A stretch of DNA of 64,000 nt from Ceriagrion tenellum (taxonomy: Eukaryota > Arthropoda > Insecta > Odonata > Coenagrionidae): NCBI GenBank assembly GCA_963169105.1, contig OY720638.1, positions 11,084,749 through 11,148,748 of the forward strand. Direction: 5' to 3'. The notes below the pieces were generated by a model that did no database searches, was not told where the DNA came from, and saw nothing but the letters and a program-made list of their open reading frames with translations. Below, in pieces: positions 32,253-42,649 of the stretch (its first letter is position 1; every line of letters starts with the position of its first letter). The position numbers and the translations under genes are program-made.

Positions 32253-33104
32253 ACTTGAAGGGTAGTAAGATAGTTTTTACTTCAAGAAATTGCGAAAAGC
32301 CCGCTGTAAACTTTGAGACATGCATCTGCTAGCGCTGTCTGCTCTGCTTGTCCGTCTATTAACACGCTTCTCAATGAAGTAATCACTAGCCTAAGCAAAG
32401 CTCCAACGTGTCGGGGTGGTTTGGTGTCGCGAATGATGAATTGGTTTCAAATAGCTACTGCACCAGAGAGAAAAGGTTCGTCACGCTTCGAAAAATGAGG
32501 AGGTAGTAAAGGAGGGAGAAATGAGTGAGGAGGTGAAAGAAGTCAAACGCCACTTCTTTCCAATGACCTAAACGACTGCCCTCCAAATCTTGATCTTCGG
32601 CAGCGAAGGTACTGCGCAAGCTACAAGAGGAAAATAAGCTCGCCGACTACGTTCAACATAAATGTCGTACGCCCTTAATGCATTCCAAGTTTGGATGGAT
32701 TAGTATTTACTGAGATTTGTATCACTTGGAGGAAATCTTTTGGGATCCTCAAGAATCTCACAAGGGTACTCGTAGCTTCAACTTGGACTTAAGCTACCCG
32801 GCCACGTAACCCATGCACGATGGAGACTTATTAAGTTTGATTGGAAGGGCCTTGACTGATGAGGCAAATTTCGAGAACTACTGCTTTCTGATTGTATACC
32901 AGTGGGAGTTGCGATCCATTCCCGATAGTTCATTCATCGTTCACAAACAAAATCACCGCGAATAGTAAAAACGAATTGTAAATCGAATAGTGAACTCAGT
33001 TCACAGAAACGCATACAGACGCAAAGAAATGCACCAAACAGATTTTAAGCTATCCGGGACTAGCCACGGAGCTCCACTTTTACGGAGTCACCCGCAATGC
33101 CCAA

Positions 33105-33213
33105 TTGTGCGAAATTCCACAGAGAAAAACCATCCACCTTGGCCAGGATCGAGGGATCCGGGTTCGAATCCCGGTCAAAGCGGATGATTTTTTCTCTGTG
33201 GAATTTCGCACAA
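33105..33213. mobile_element. fold-back with T-arm-like centre
   Basis: Arms ttgtgcgaaattccacagag (33105) and ctctgtggaatttcgcacaa (to 33213) are perfect complements, extended by A/T runs. The centre carries ccgggttcgaatcccgg (33158-33174), a perfect tRNA T-arm with B-box consensus, next to a partly inverted counterpart (ccaggatcgagggatcc). Absent from unit B near 39110, so it was inserted after duplication. It shares ends with 9137-9301. Confidence 0.75.
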
Positions 33214-35136
33214 ATGCACCAAATATTATGATCAAAATCAGAAAATCGCCCTGATATAAGATAGCTCGATATTTGTACGCGGTTGAAATACCTGAATCGC
33301 GATCACGGTTTCTTTATAATGCGCACGTTCGCATTATCGCTATTTTTCAATGGCGCTCATGATAACGAAAAAGTGATCGTCATCAACAAAGATTATTCAG
33401 GGGCCTTCATAGCAATAGGGTTCGTTCCCAGGACAGTGACTGTGAGCGTTGCCCTTCCAGAGCGGCCAACCTTGTGGATGACAATAACGACTATGAGAAG
33501 GAAAGAACCGCAATCCCACCCATCCAAGACATTTTTCAGATCCGCATTCCAATCCTGGGCAAGTAAAATGATTTTTGCAGGGCGAATTGCATCTCTTTGG
33601 TATTTATTAAATTTCAGATCATCAGCTAGTTATTGCAACTATATGTTGTATTCATTCATAACCCCTCTATGAGGAAATGTATATAAAAACTCGTTTGCCT
33701 TAATTGCAAATCGAACACGAAATTGCTGGTCAAATACGTCTGAAAGCTGCAGCATCAACCATTGGCTAGAAATTTATTCCGTTCATGAAAGTTCCCAGCA
33801 AACTGAAAAGTCTTTTCAAGGGTTCTTTATTACATTTACATATACTCAGCACAGTTATGGCTACTAATAGTAAATGCATATTTTGAAGCGAGACGCCAAA
33901 GAATTGTTAATCCATAATTATTTGGGATTAAGTCTTTCCGAGTGTTGATTTGCACGCTTTACATTTGCTAGATGAATCTCCACTGTGAACAACTAATCAC
34001 CAAGTTCCCTGTGATAAGATGAAAGAAAAGTCGGAGAAATATGCCGAAATAATTCGGTGTCGACGCGAGCACATTTATTTTTTATTCATGAAAGCATGCA
34101 TTTACATGGTTTTATATTTTAATTCCTCCTCTGATGGGCTAAGGACTCGTTTATACTATGGGCTATGAGCGATACTTAAATAAATACCCAATCCGGGGTC
34201 GGAACTTCCTCAATCCGCAAAATGAGAAAAATTACATCCGGTATACAATATTTATTTCAATTTGTACCTGTTTTGCATCAACATTTGTTGCAAACAAAGC
34301 TTAATATTTATTATTTTATCGAAAGAGAGAGAGAGAACGTGTTATTTAAAAAGGCCCACGGAAAATCGACTGCAATAAAAATCTCTTCGTCGAATAACAT
34401 AAAGATTTAAGCGTATATCAGAGTTGGGTTGTTTAGTATACATTTATAAGCAGTCTTTCTCTAAAAATGATAAAATTCGAAGTTAGCTACATGCCTATAT
34501 AAACATGATTATATACCGCGCCAGAACGCGCGAACAATGCAAGAAGTAAGCTCGAAATGGAAGGAAAAACACGTCCGCGGAAACTAATTGAAATTGCTTT
34601 TCCTTCGACAACTTGACGATACTGAGACAGCCAATAGCCACCGGGAATATTCAAACTCATATGATTGGAAACAGAATTCACGCGTCACAAAATTAGGATA
34701 ACTAATTAGGTCCACGATCACAATATCGCAGGTTAACAAGTTTTAAACAAAAAAGGAAACATCTATGTATGAACGACGCTTGCATTCGTCTCAAAATATT
34801 TTCTAAAAACACTAAACAATAAAATCATGTATTTCAAATCAAAAAAATTTTGGCGTATTATATCGATTTTTTCACGTCTAAATAAAAATAGAATGCCATC
34901 CGAGAGGTTTCTTTCAAAATATTTCTGCTACCATAATACCTTACGTAAGCCGCTGGCACACTCGAGATAGGACTCAAATAATTAGATTTATTAATTCCTT
35001 CATGCGTATAATTTATTTCCTAAAAATGACTTTCAAAAGTCGAGGCCATCTAATTTAGTCAGATTTTCAAAGCAATCATTTGAATTTACTTTTTTCGTTG
35101 AATAGTAAAAACCACTTGACGCAGACTTTTTTTAGT

Positions 35137-35212
35137 TGACCCAGAAGCCCAGCGGGAAGAGCGATCGTCTGCAGGCCAGAAGATCCGGGGTTCAAATCTT
35201 GATGAGGCCCCT
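35137..35212 (+). repeat. tRNA-like sequence in unit B
   Basis: Counterpart of 30721-30790: cccagcgggaagagcgatcg D-arm-like part and B box ggttcaaatct (35189-35199) followed by gatgaggcccc. The two copies differ at many positions in the anticodon arm, so neither looks maintained by selection. Confidence 0.5.
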
Positions 35213-37148
35213 TCCTGCGCCTTCACATATGATAAATTAGATGTCACTTTATTATTGCTAACATTTCGCAGGAATTGCGGAAGGGCCAGGTACTGACTGT
35301 TGACCTCAACCACGACTGATTGAGGTTTACACACATCCGGGCTTTGTAAATGAATGTAGCAGTGTCCTTAGTCGTCGCATGAGATAATTTACCTCCCTTT
35401 CTCGAGTACTCGGCCCCACTTGATTTCCACTACCTACCGGTCTTCTGATGCTCTTAGAGACCCCATTCGTTCATTTTTTCTCTGAACTTCTATATCTTTG
35501 AACCCTTATCTACCAATCAGAGTATTGACCGGATCTCTGATTACGTCAATCACTCGATTTGATACATTTGTCTTGGGCTATTTTTCGCTTTTACTTTAAG
35601 TTATAAGTTAAGTGAAATTACGTGAGAGGTCATGTGAATAAACAGTTTAACTGTATGCAAATCAGTTTGGGGTTCATCTTTAGAATTTTTAACGTAAAAA
35701 ACGTATTTATATCTGACAATGAGTGAGAGACCAAAAGAAATGTAAAATATTCTTACAAATTTCTTTCTTCCGCTTTTAAAATTAGTTTCCTGTGTTATTT
35801 TCCAGGTTTTCCGTGACAAATGCGTAAGTTGTGTTACTAAACAGTTCAAGTTCGCAATTTCAGGGTTAGAGGGTATTACTTGCTCGTAAAACACAATATT
35901 TGTTTATGGAGGTAAAAAATCATTTATTACAAATGGATATCTGCTAAAGCTATTGTTAAATATAAATTTTTCTTCAAAGAGTGAATAATTCACGGAAAAA
36001 GGTATTTGATGTATCCTGAAGATAAAATTAATTGAACACGAGTGCTTAGTATTCTGAACTTTTCTACAAGAATTTTAGCAATTACCATTTTTACGTAAAT
36101 TCGAGCCTCTACCTGCAGCATTTACATTCTTGTTGAAATCTATGATTTCTATATAACAAATTATGGTTTCCGCATGTTCTCAGGCAACACGATGTTTGCT
36201 ATTGTTGTTGTTTATCTTTTGCCCCTTTTTATCTTACCTTGACTTTCTCAAGTTACTATTCTATTAAAAGCTCTTTTTCCAATTACAACAAGAGTTTATT
36301 CCATATTTATTCAGCCTCTTCCAACAATTCTGATAGTAGTAAATACCTGCCACCTATATTGTTTTTAAAGATATAGTTTTCTTTTTTTACGCTAAAAGAC
36401 GGGCTATTGCAAATATTCGTCATTTATAGTCGACTATACTCAGACTACTGATGGTAGTGATACAAGTTGATGACATTGAATGATTTAGTCGATTTTTCGA
36501 AGCTTATTCAGCATATTTCAATAGTTTTCCCATGTTAAACTAATTTTTTTAATCATTCAAGTAGCTTTTGTCATATTCTTAGTGAATTAGACGTAAAATT
36601 ATGCAGCCTGTTTTTTATGAGGGTCAATGCACGTTTATGTAATAGCTATTACGGCAACTGTTTATCACTTATCTTCCTGGGTGAACGTGACTAAATAGTA
36701 AAACCCATCTTGTCCCCGTGGCAACAATGCAAAATAATCAACCATTTTCATCATACGAACGCGTACGTATACCCAAAATCCGATGAGTAATAAATGGTGC
36801 ATAAGCTCCATAATATGCGCCATCTAAAATGTCCCTAAGGAATCTCAGCCTATTCAAAGATTCCAAAACGTTTTTATCGATTCTATGGTGTTTCAATTTG
36901 TTATTCCTATATGTAGATAAATTAATAGACGGTTAGCTGAACCATAAGTCTCATCCCATTATGCAGATGAATGATCATGACTTTTAGAGACGGAGACTAT
37001 TCAGGTAAATATATAGCGAGTGGGAAAGTTTATAATGTATTCGTGATTCTCTCAGACTCAGAATTTGCGACCGTGAACACAATGATTCATCACTGAGAAT
37101 CACACCGTGATGGACAAAGTGGATGAGGATTTATATTAGATTAGTAAT

Positions 37149-38287
37149 CTATCCATCCCCCTTCGTTCTCGTTACTTGCCGAAGTCTCTGAGGCATAGAG
37201 TTGACCACATTTCGGCATAACCTTTGAGAAACGTTTTCCCATTCTTCCTCCACCATTTCCCACAACTCATCAGCATTATGTGGTCTAACGTTTGTCTCTC
37301 GCATTCCCCTCATCATGAAGGCCCATATATTCTCTATGGGATTGAGGTCTGGGCTCCGCGCAGGCCACTCCATTTGGTTTACGTGGCTTCTTCTGAACCA
37401 CATCGCAGAATTCTGGCACGTGTGAACCCGCGAGTTGTCCTGGTTGTAGACGAAAAATGAATATTAATATGCAGTTGAATATATATAGTTTTCAAAATAT
37501 TAGGCAGTATTATGTACATTATTTCACGGAAGTAAATAATCATGTTTTTCACAAAATAAATGTTACATGTAAGTTACTTACATGTTGATAAATGAAATTA
37601 TTCCCAAATGGATGGATGAGACCGAAGGCAACAGGACATTATCCTATATTTGGACGTATTTCATGCTGTTTAAGCTACCTTCTATCCTCCAGCAGACGCC
37701 CGGGCCATCTGCGCAAATCCAAGCCCAGGCGTGAACCGAAAATCGGCCACTCCTGGGTCGATCCAAGACATATCTGGGAGAAAAACGAGTGTTGTTTGGC
37801 CGGTAAACGAGTACTGGCCCCGAAGATGAAGACGAGAATATCTTCTCGTCGGAAAAAATTACATGACGCCAAAACTCATCTCCGTGCCCGGCATGTGCGT
37901 TTAGGAATGCAACGCGTGCTGCACGGTGCGACGGAGTCAACACCTCCTTGACTGCCGCGCGCCGTGGGTGAAGATTGTCTTCCGAAAGACAAGCTCGTGC
38001 AGTTCTCGAGGTCGCAGGGAAGTTCGCCTCCATCCGGGCCACCGTTGCTGGGGTGAAGGGATTTCCCTAAAATACTGTATAAGCCGCTCATCCTCTTGGG
38101 CGGTGTTGGCCCGCGGCCTTCCTTGGCCTTCCCTCCTCTCAACAGTGTGATCCGTCTCCCACCTGGCTTTTATGCGGGTGATTGTGGAAGGCTCAACACC
38201 CATTCGCCAGGCAATTTCGCTGCAAGAGATGTTTGCCTCTAACATCCCCACCACCTGATTCCTCCTCCTAGGAGTTAGGTGTGGCAT
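37149..38287 (-). pseudogene. Tc1-like DD34E transposase, inactivated
   Basis: In an intact element this enzyme cuts out and inserts the transposon at TA. Minus-strand order: a helix-turn-helix N-terminus starting MPHLTPRRRNQVVGMLEANI with SEIAWRMGVEPSTITRIK (38287-38150); first catalytic Asp in HVIFSDEK (codon 37848-37850); second Asp in QDNSRVHT (37437-37439); Glu in SPDLNPIEN (37332-37334). Exactly 34 residues separate the last two, giving DD34E. Damage: a frameshift near 38040-38060, an in-frame TAG near 37638 after SMKYVQI, and an AT-rich insertion of about 130 bp at 37455-37590. Overall it spans most of a usual Tc1 transposase of about 340 residues. It belongs to unit B; unit A retains only its first codons. 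No terminal repeats adjoin the gene, so the CAGTGGCGG ends of the 11.1 kb element are the likely partners. Confidence 0.85.
37455..37590. other. AT-rich insertion within the transposase
   Basis: About 130 bp of AT-rich DNA separates the remnant NVLLPSVSSIH-like codons (to about 37600) from the FVYNQDNSRVHT codons (from about 37455). A normal Tc1 transposase has only a few residues here. It ends in a small palindrome (acatgtaagttacttacatg, 37565-37584). It may be a small unidentified element. Confidence 0.55.
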
Positions 38288-39129
38288 ACTGTAAGGCCAG
38301 TATGGTAGTTATTACTACAAGAAAATGCGAAGATATCGCCGTTTACTCTGAAATAAATCGATCTTTACGCAGTCCTCTCTGTTTGTCCGTCTATCGACGT
38401 GTATCACAATGAAGTGGTAGTCACCAGTAAAGCTGAGCAAAGCTCCGTCGCTTTGGGGTGGTTTACGTTTGCGAATGATGTAGTATTCGACGTTTAGACT
38501 TGTCGAAATTTTTGAGTACCCGCTGAGCCGCAGAGAAAAGGCTAGTTGCGCTTCGAGTAATGGGGTGGCACCCGTCAAATACCTACCCGTGAGCGGGAAG
38601 AAGGGCCAAAAGCCACTTTGTTCCAGTGAGCTAAGCGAAGCTAAGCCTCCAAGTCTTAACCTTTTTGCTGATGGGGTGTCGCGTTCGACAGAAGGGAAAA
38701 AGAAGCTCTCATTCAAGGCTGTCTACGTTGCAAATCAATTATATGCGTCCTTTATAAGCTCTGAGTTTGGATTAATTAGTGTTGACTGAGCTTTGTGTGT
38801 CCACGGAGACACATTTAAGGATCCCCACAGTTTTCTAAAATTACTCGCTGCTACGATTCAGACTTAAAATAGTCTTTCACATACTCCATGCACGGTGGAC
38901 ATTAATGATATTTGATTGGAAGTGCCTTGGCGGATGAGAAGTCCGAACACCACTGCCTTTCAGTTACATGCCAGTGAGAATGGCTTGCCACTTCTTCTCC
39001 CTATATTTTTTTCAAAGTGAATAGACAAAACTACCGCGTAATACAAAATTAGCTCGGTGTGCAGTTGCTCATACGGATGCAACTAATTACACCAAAAGGA
39101 TATAAACTCTCTCTGAAATTGGTCCCGAA

Positions 39130-39275
39130 ATGAGATAGTTCGGTGGTTGTAAATGGGTTACCACCTTGGGTCGCAATCACAGTTCTTCATAATGCGTGCG
39201 TTCACGTCATCGTCACTTTCAAACGTACGAACTATCACAGTTGGTAACCCATTTACAACCGCCGAACAATCTTAT
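39130..39275. repeat. unit-B-specific inverted repeat
   Basis: gttcggtggttgtaaatggg (about 39139) is inverted as cccatttacaaccgccgaac (39248-39267). Unit A at about 33262 has a single, different sequence here, so the second arm arose in B after the duplication. The loop contains the sequence shared with unit A (ataatgcg(t/c)(g/a)cgttc). Confidence 0.55.
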
Positions 39276-40309
39276 ATTGGGGTAAATTTCTGATAGCAAA
39301 AACGTGAGCGTTATTTTTTTAATTTGGGTGCTTCAGATCAGTATTTTATAACATTGGAGTGCGTTCTCTGGACAGTAACTGAGAAATGCCTTTCCTAAGC
39401 TGCTCGTTTTGAGGATACCGATAACGAATACAAGGAGGTAACCATGATCACACCCCTGGCTGATAGTTGTGGGAAACGTATTCGAATCTTGGTCATGGCA
39501 AATGATTTTTACACTGCGTATTTTATCTCTTTTATATTGACCCATTTTCAGATCATGAGCGCAACCAAGCTACATATTTCATTCATCAGCGTCCCCAATG
39601 CGAGAAAAGCATCGATGAAAAAAATGTCATAAACGGAAATCCATCCCAACCTCACGATTGCTGATCAGATACGTTTAACAAATGAACCATTGACTCGAAT
39701 TAGTAATTAATTTCAGTCGTGACATTTCTCAGCAAACTGGAAAATCGTTTGCATGGATTTTTTATCATTGTTAATAGTGCAATTTTTGTGAGGTCATTGC
39801 TATCAAATACGAAGAGATGGAATATAAACGTGAAAGAGTCATCCTTAGTTATACATAATGGCACATTAAAACGGTGTATTGTCTAACTATTGAATTGCAT
39901 GCTCTACGTTTGCTAGATGAATTTTTAAAGTGAAATTACACTCTATGTGCTCCCTGTAAAAAGATACAAGTCGGAAATATATACCCGAGTTATTCGGTGT
40001 CGATGGGATCACATTCCATTATAGCTAATGAAATGATATCTTTAGGGGTGCTATCATGGTAAATATATCCCTCCTGATGCACCAGGAACTCGTTTTTACT
40101 CAGACTACGAGTGATGCGTTATAAGTCAATATCCGTAACAAAATCGGAATTGCCTCCACCCACAAAATGAAAATGGGGAATTATTACATCAGAAGATACT
40201 ACTATTATACATCAAAAACTCATATTTTCGCGTAAAATACGCAACCACAATAAAAACTGAGTTCCACTAAATGCACTCCCATAATTACACGTCACCATTT
40301 CACCTCCCA

Positions 40310-40412
40310 AAGCCTTATCCCTTGCATCCTTACACGGCTGGTGTCCTAACACCCCCTGCCACACGCCCATGCAGCGGCTCGCAGGGTAGTATGTAGAAGT
40401 AGATTATTTAAA
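40310..40412 (+). mobile_element. LINE 3' terminus inserted in unit B
   Basis: ttacacggctggtgtcctaa, then caccccctgccacacgccca and a gtagaagtagatt tail: the same 3' terminus as 30437-30530 but in the opposite orientation and at a different point of the unit. Absent from the equivalent place in unit A (about 34285), so independently inserted. Confidence 0.7.
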
Positions 40413-41149
40413 TAACTGCCTTTTATTATCTCAACATTTGCTGCGACGGAAGCGTTTTTTATTTGTTCGGTGAAAGAGACTCGGGAAGTTTAATTTTAAA
40501 ATGTCCTTAAAAAGTCAACCACAATAAATATCTCTTGATAATATTACTTAAGGTTTCTGCGAATATCAGATTTATTCTCGCTCTAAAAATGATAAAATTC
40601 GATGTCACAAACTTACTGAAATGAAAACAAAAAACATCACGAGAGAGTGCGCGAAGTATTTAAGAAATAAGGTCGGAAAAGAAGCAATTGAGGAGTAAGT
40701 TTTCAGCTCCGGCTTGGGTGTGTTCCGTAATGGTTTCAAATATTAGCGCTGGACGATGTCTTCCTCGTTGTTGCCACTCTTTCGTGGTGAGAGCTACTCG
40801 TAGTAGGTTCCCGAGAATGCCGTATTCTGGCGCGCGAAAAATTTTGCGTTAATTTCTTCCGCCACTGTACATAATTGTAGACCTTCGTTACCCTTTCTAT
40901 TTTCTATTCATATTCTTTAATTTCATCAAATGTTCCATACCACACATGCACATTTGAGTCACACTTTAGGAATGCTATTCACACTTTTTGCACATTTACA
41001 TGCACTCCATTTGCCCACTTTCAGCACACTTACTTCACACTTTAGGTGTTACAAATCACACTTTTGTCACTGTTTTCATGCTTTTAGTACACTTCATGCA
41101 CACTTTTGTCACTTCATTCACATTTTATTTTCACCAGGGTATATTGTTG

Positions 41150-41880
41150 TTCAGTTTCAATATTTGCTAGCATGGTTGCCCAAATGAAGTTGCATGCACA
41201 AGCAAGTGATGCTTTTACTCTGGCTGTGTGCATAAACTCTTGTGTACGTAGCGAATTGAGCAGCTTATGTTGGCTATTGCCATGGTTGAGTTGGCACACA
41301 CACTGTGGCATTGGCTCCACTGATTCATGGCACTAATTCTTTTTTTGCATGATATGCCAGATGACACCGGAGCTGAACAATGGTGAGAGTTCTGTAGCGA
41401 TCCAAAATTGAATCAGTGAGATGTGGCAAAGCTATTCGATAATTTTTGCATTTGTGTGAAGCATTCTGAACGGAGTCAATTCACTGACAGCACCTTGAAT
41501 TGCTTAAATATTAATACCCTGCCAACCCTTTTCTTGCCTCTTGGCAAACCAATACCGTCTGGTGCTTCTCAGCTAGCCTTATCTGTGAATGTGTCTACCC
41601 TAATGGACTAATATGCTTCTACTTCTCCTTCTGACATTCCAGCTTCTGTGCGAGTTGCTAGCTAGCTGTGAAATTGCATTTGAAGACTGTTGCTCACCAG
41701 TCTCAGGTGTCCTCCTTATCCATACCCATTGCCCGCTAAGTGATTAATTTTGACTTGCTTGCTTGTGCTGAGCATGGGAGAGATCTAAAAGAAAAAGTTG
41801 CCTTCTCCATTGCGCAAGTTGCAATTAAGCAATTTTTTTTAACAAGATTGAGGAGTTCATGTAGACATCCTAGAAGGCTT
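41150..41880. other. no recognisable gene
   Basis: No exon or element supported. Short frames at 41106-41336 and 41423-41611 are unassigned. Confidence 0.35.
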
Positions 41881-41884
41881 TGAT

Positions 41885-42060
41885 CCTTCATAATAAGAGC
41901 ACGTCTTTCGGAAGGGGCGTAAAACTGTGGGTCCCCTTGGCATTATTCGTTAAGAGCAGGGTAATGCCAGTGCCAGGCTTCTCTCCTATCTCTCCCCTCC
42001 TCTATGATACTCTTCTTCTTCCTGTAACAGTCATTTCCCTATTTTCCCTTCCCGGGTCTA
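41885..42060 (+). mobile_element. SINE core-domain relative
   Basis: The sequences actgtgggtccccttggc and ttcgttaagagcagggtaat, then ccagtgccaggcttctctcc, match the core of the SINE family (minus-strand copies at 225, 6621 and 63816) but in plus orientation. The tRNA-like head is missing and the downstream part differs. This suggests either a truncated, diverged copy or another family sharing the core. Confidence 0.55.
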
Positions 42061-42399
42061 ACCTTTACGTGGTGGAAGGGCTTGTGACTTCGTATGACCC
42101 CATGAGCTGAACTGGCTGGAGCTAATAGTAATTACTTAAGTAGACAGCAAAACCGGGAATCTCTAAGGGTACGAATCCGACCATAGGTAGCCCACAATGT
42201 CTGCTCCTCAGTGATCTGGCTGCAAACAGGAATTTGACCCCTATGCATGACCCATCTGCATGTGTATGTATATTTGTGCATGTCTTATTTCTTTTGATCA
42301 ATTGTTCTGCGCATCAGAGTAGATGTATGTCATATTTATTTGTCAATAATTATGTTTGTTATGATGATTTTGCAAGCCAACTAAAAAAAATTATTTTCA

Positions 42400-42640
42400 A
42401 TTATCTGTTTCCCAGATACACACATTCCAATCACACCGTTCCTTTCCGGGGTAGGCAGAGTCAACAAGTTTCACTCATAAATACATACATATTTGTACAC
42501 CTAACTCTGCTTCAATAATTTCCTCCATACTGACCTATCCTCGCAAACCTCTTTTGCTTCTTTTACCACCATACACCGCTTCATACATGCCTCCTGTTTC
42601 TAAGACCCCTAATATTCCTCCTCCTAAGAATTTGTTTCCC
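42400..42640 (+). repeat. possible LINE 3' UTR remnant
   Basis: The stretch cgttcctttccggggtaggcagagtcaac and following ct-rich text resembles interspersed-repeat sequence common in arthropod non-LTR 3' regions. I have no second copy in the window to confirm it. Confidence 0.25.
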
Positions 42641-42649
42641 AGATACTTG

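Larger units (their letters stand above)
29800..34530. repeat. unit A of the direct duplication (transposase deleted)
   Basis: It aligns in order with unit B. Examples: gaactaattgaaatcgcttt (29830) with aaactaattgaaattgcttt (34581); a tRNA-like block at 30721 and 35137; ctgtttgtccgtctat-like sequence at 32346 and 38381; catgcacgatgg at 32812 and 38888; ctctaaaaatgataaaattcg at 34459 and 40582. Unit-specific insertions are a LINE 3' end (30437-30530) and a fold-back (33105-33213). It has no coding capacity except a residual transposase start at 32229-32252. Confidence 0.75.
34531..40720. repeat. unit B of the direct duplication (carries transposase)
   Basis: Diverged copy of unit A, longer mainly because it keeps the transposase region (37149-38287) and carries a LINE 3' insertion (about 40205-40412) plus a local inverted repeat (39130-39275). 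Its right end leads to the Tc1-like terminal repeat at 40842-40867. Apart from the transposase it is non-coding and AT-rich. That is far more flanking DNA than a normal Tc1 element contains. Confidence 0.72.
29774..40867. mobile_element. 11.1 kb Tc1-ended element made of two direct units
   Basis: Terminal inverted repeats CAGTGGCGGAARAAATTAAC continue as gcaaaa and, with gaps, to about 60 bp (gcgtctgaatgcggc left; the complement of gccgtattctggcgc right). TA duplications lie at 29772-29773 and 40868-40869. CAGTGGCGG-type ends with TA targets are characteristic of Tc1-like elements, normally 1.2-1.7 kb long. Here the interior is two diverged direct copies of one unit (A about 29800-34530, B about 34531-40720), with an inactivated transposase only in B. 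The internal A/B junction lacks terminal repeats. Confidence 0.75.
29424..41139. mobile_element. outer TA-flanked MITE split by an 11.1 kb insertion
   Basis: Inverted ends CCCTGGTGAAAATAAAATG (from 29424) and CATTTTATTTTCACCAGGG (ending 41139), extended by GTGAA/TTCAC, are each bordered by TA. Subterminal regions are packed with cacacttttt/gtgtgca motifs on both sides (29450-29590 and 40945-41115). Removing 29774-40867 and one TA leaves an element of about 620 bp with no coding capacity. TA target and short TIRs point to the Tc1/mariner group or a similar TA-specific superfamily. Confidence 0.7.

Noticed and set aside
29774..40867. Maverick/Polinton or virus-like giant element
   Set aside because: Size would fit, but there is no polymerase, integrase or capsid frame, and the ends and TA duplication are of Tc1 type.
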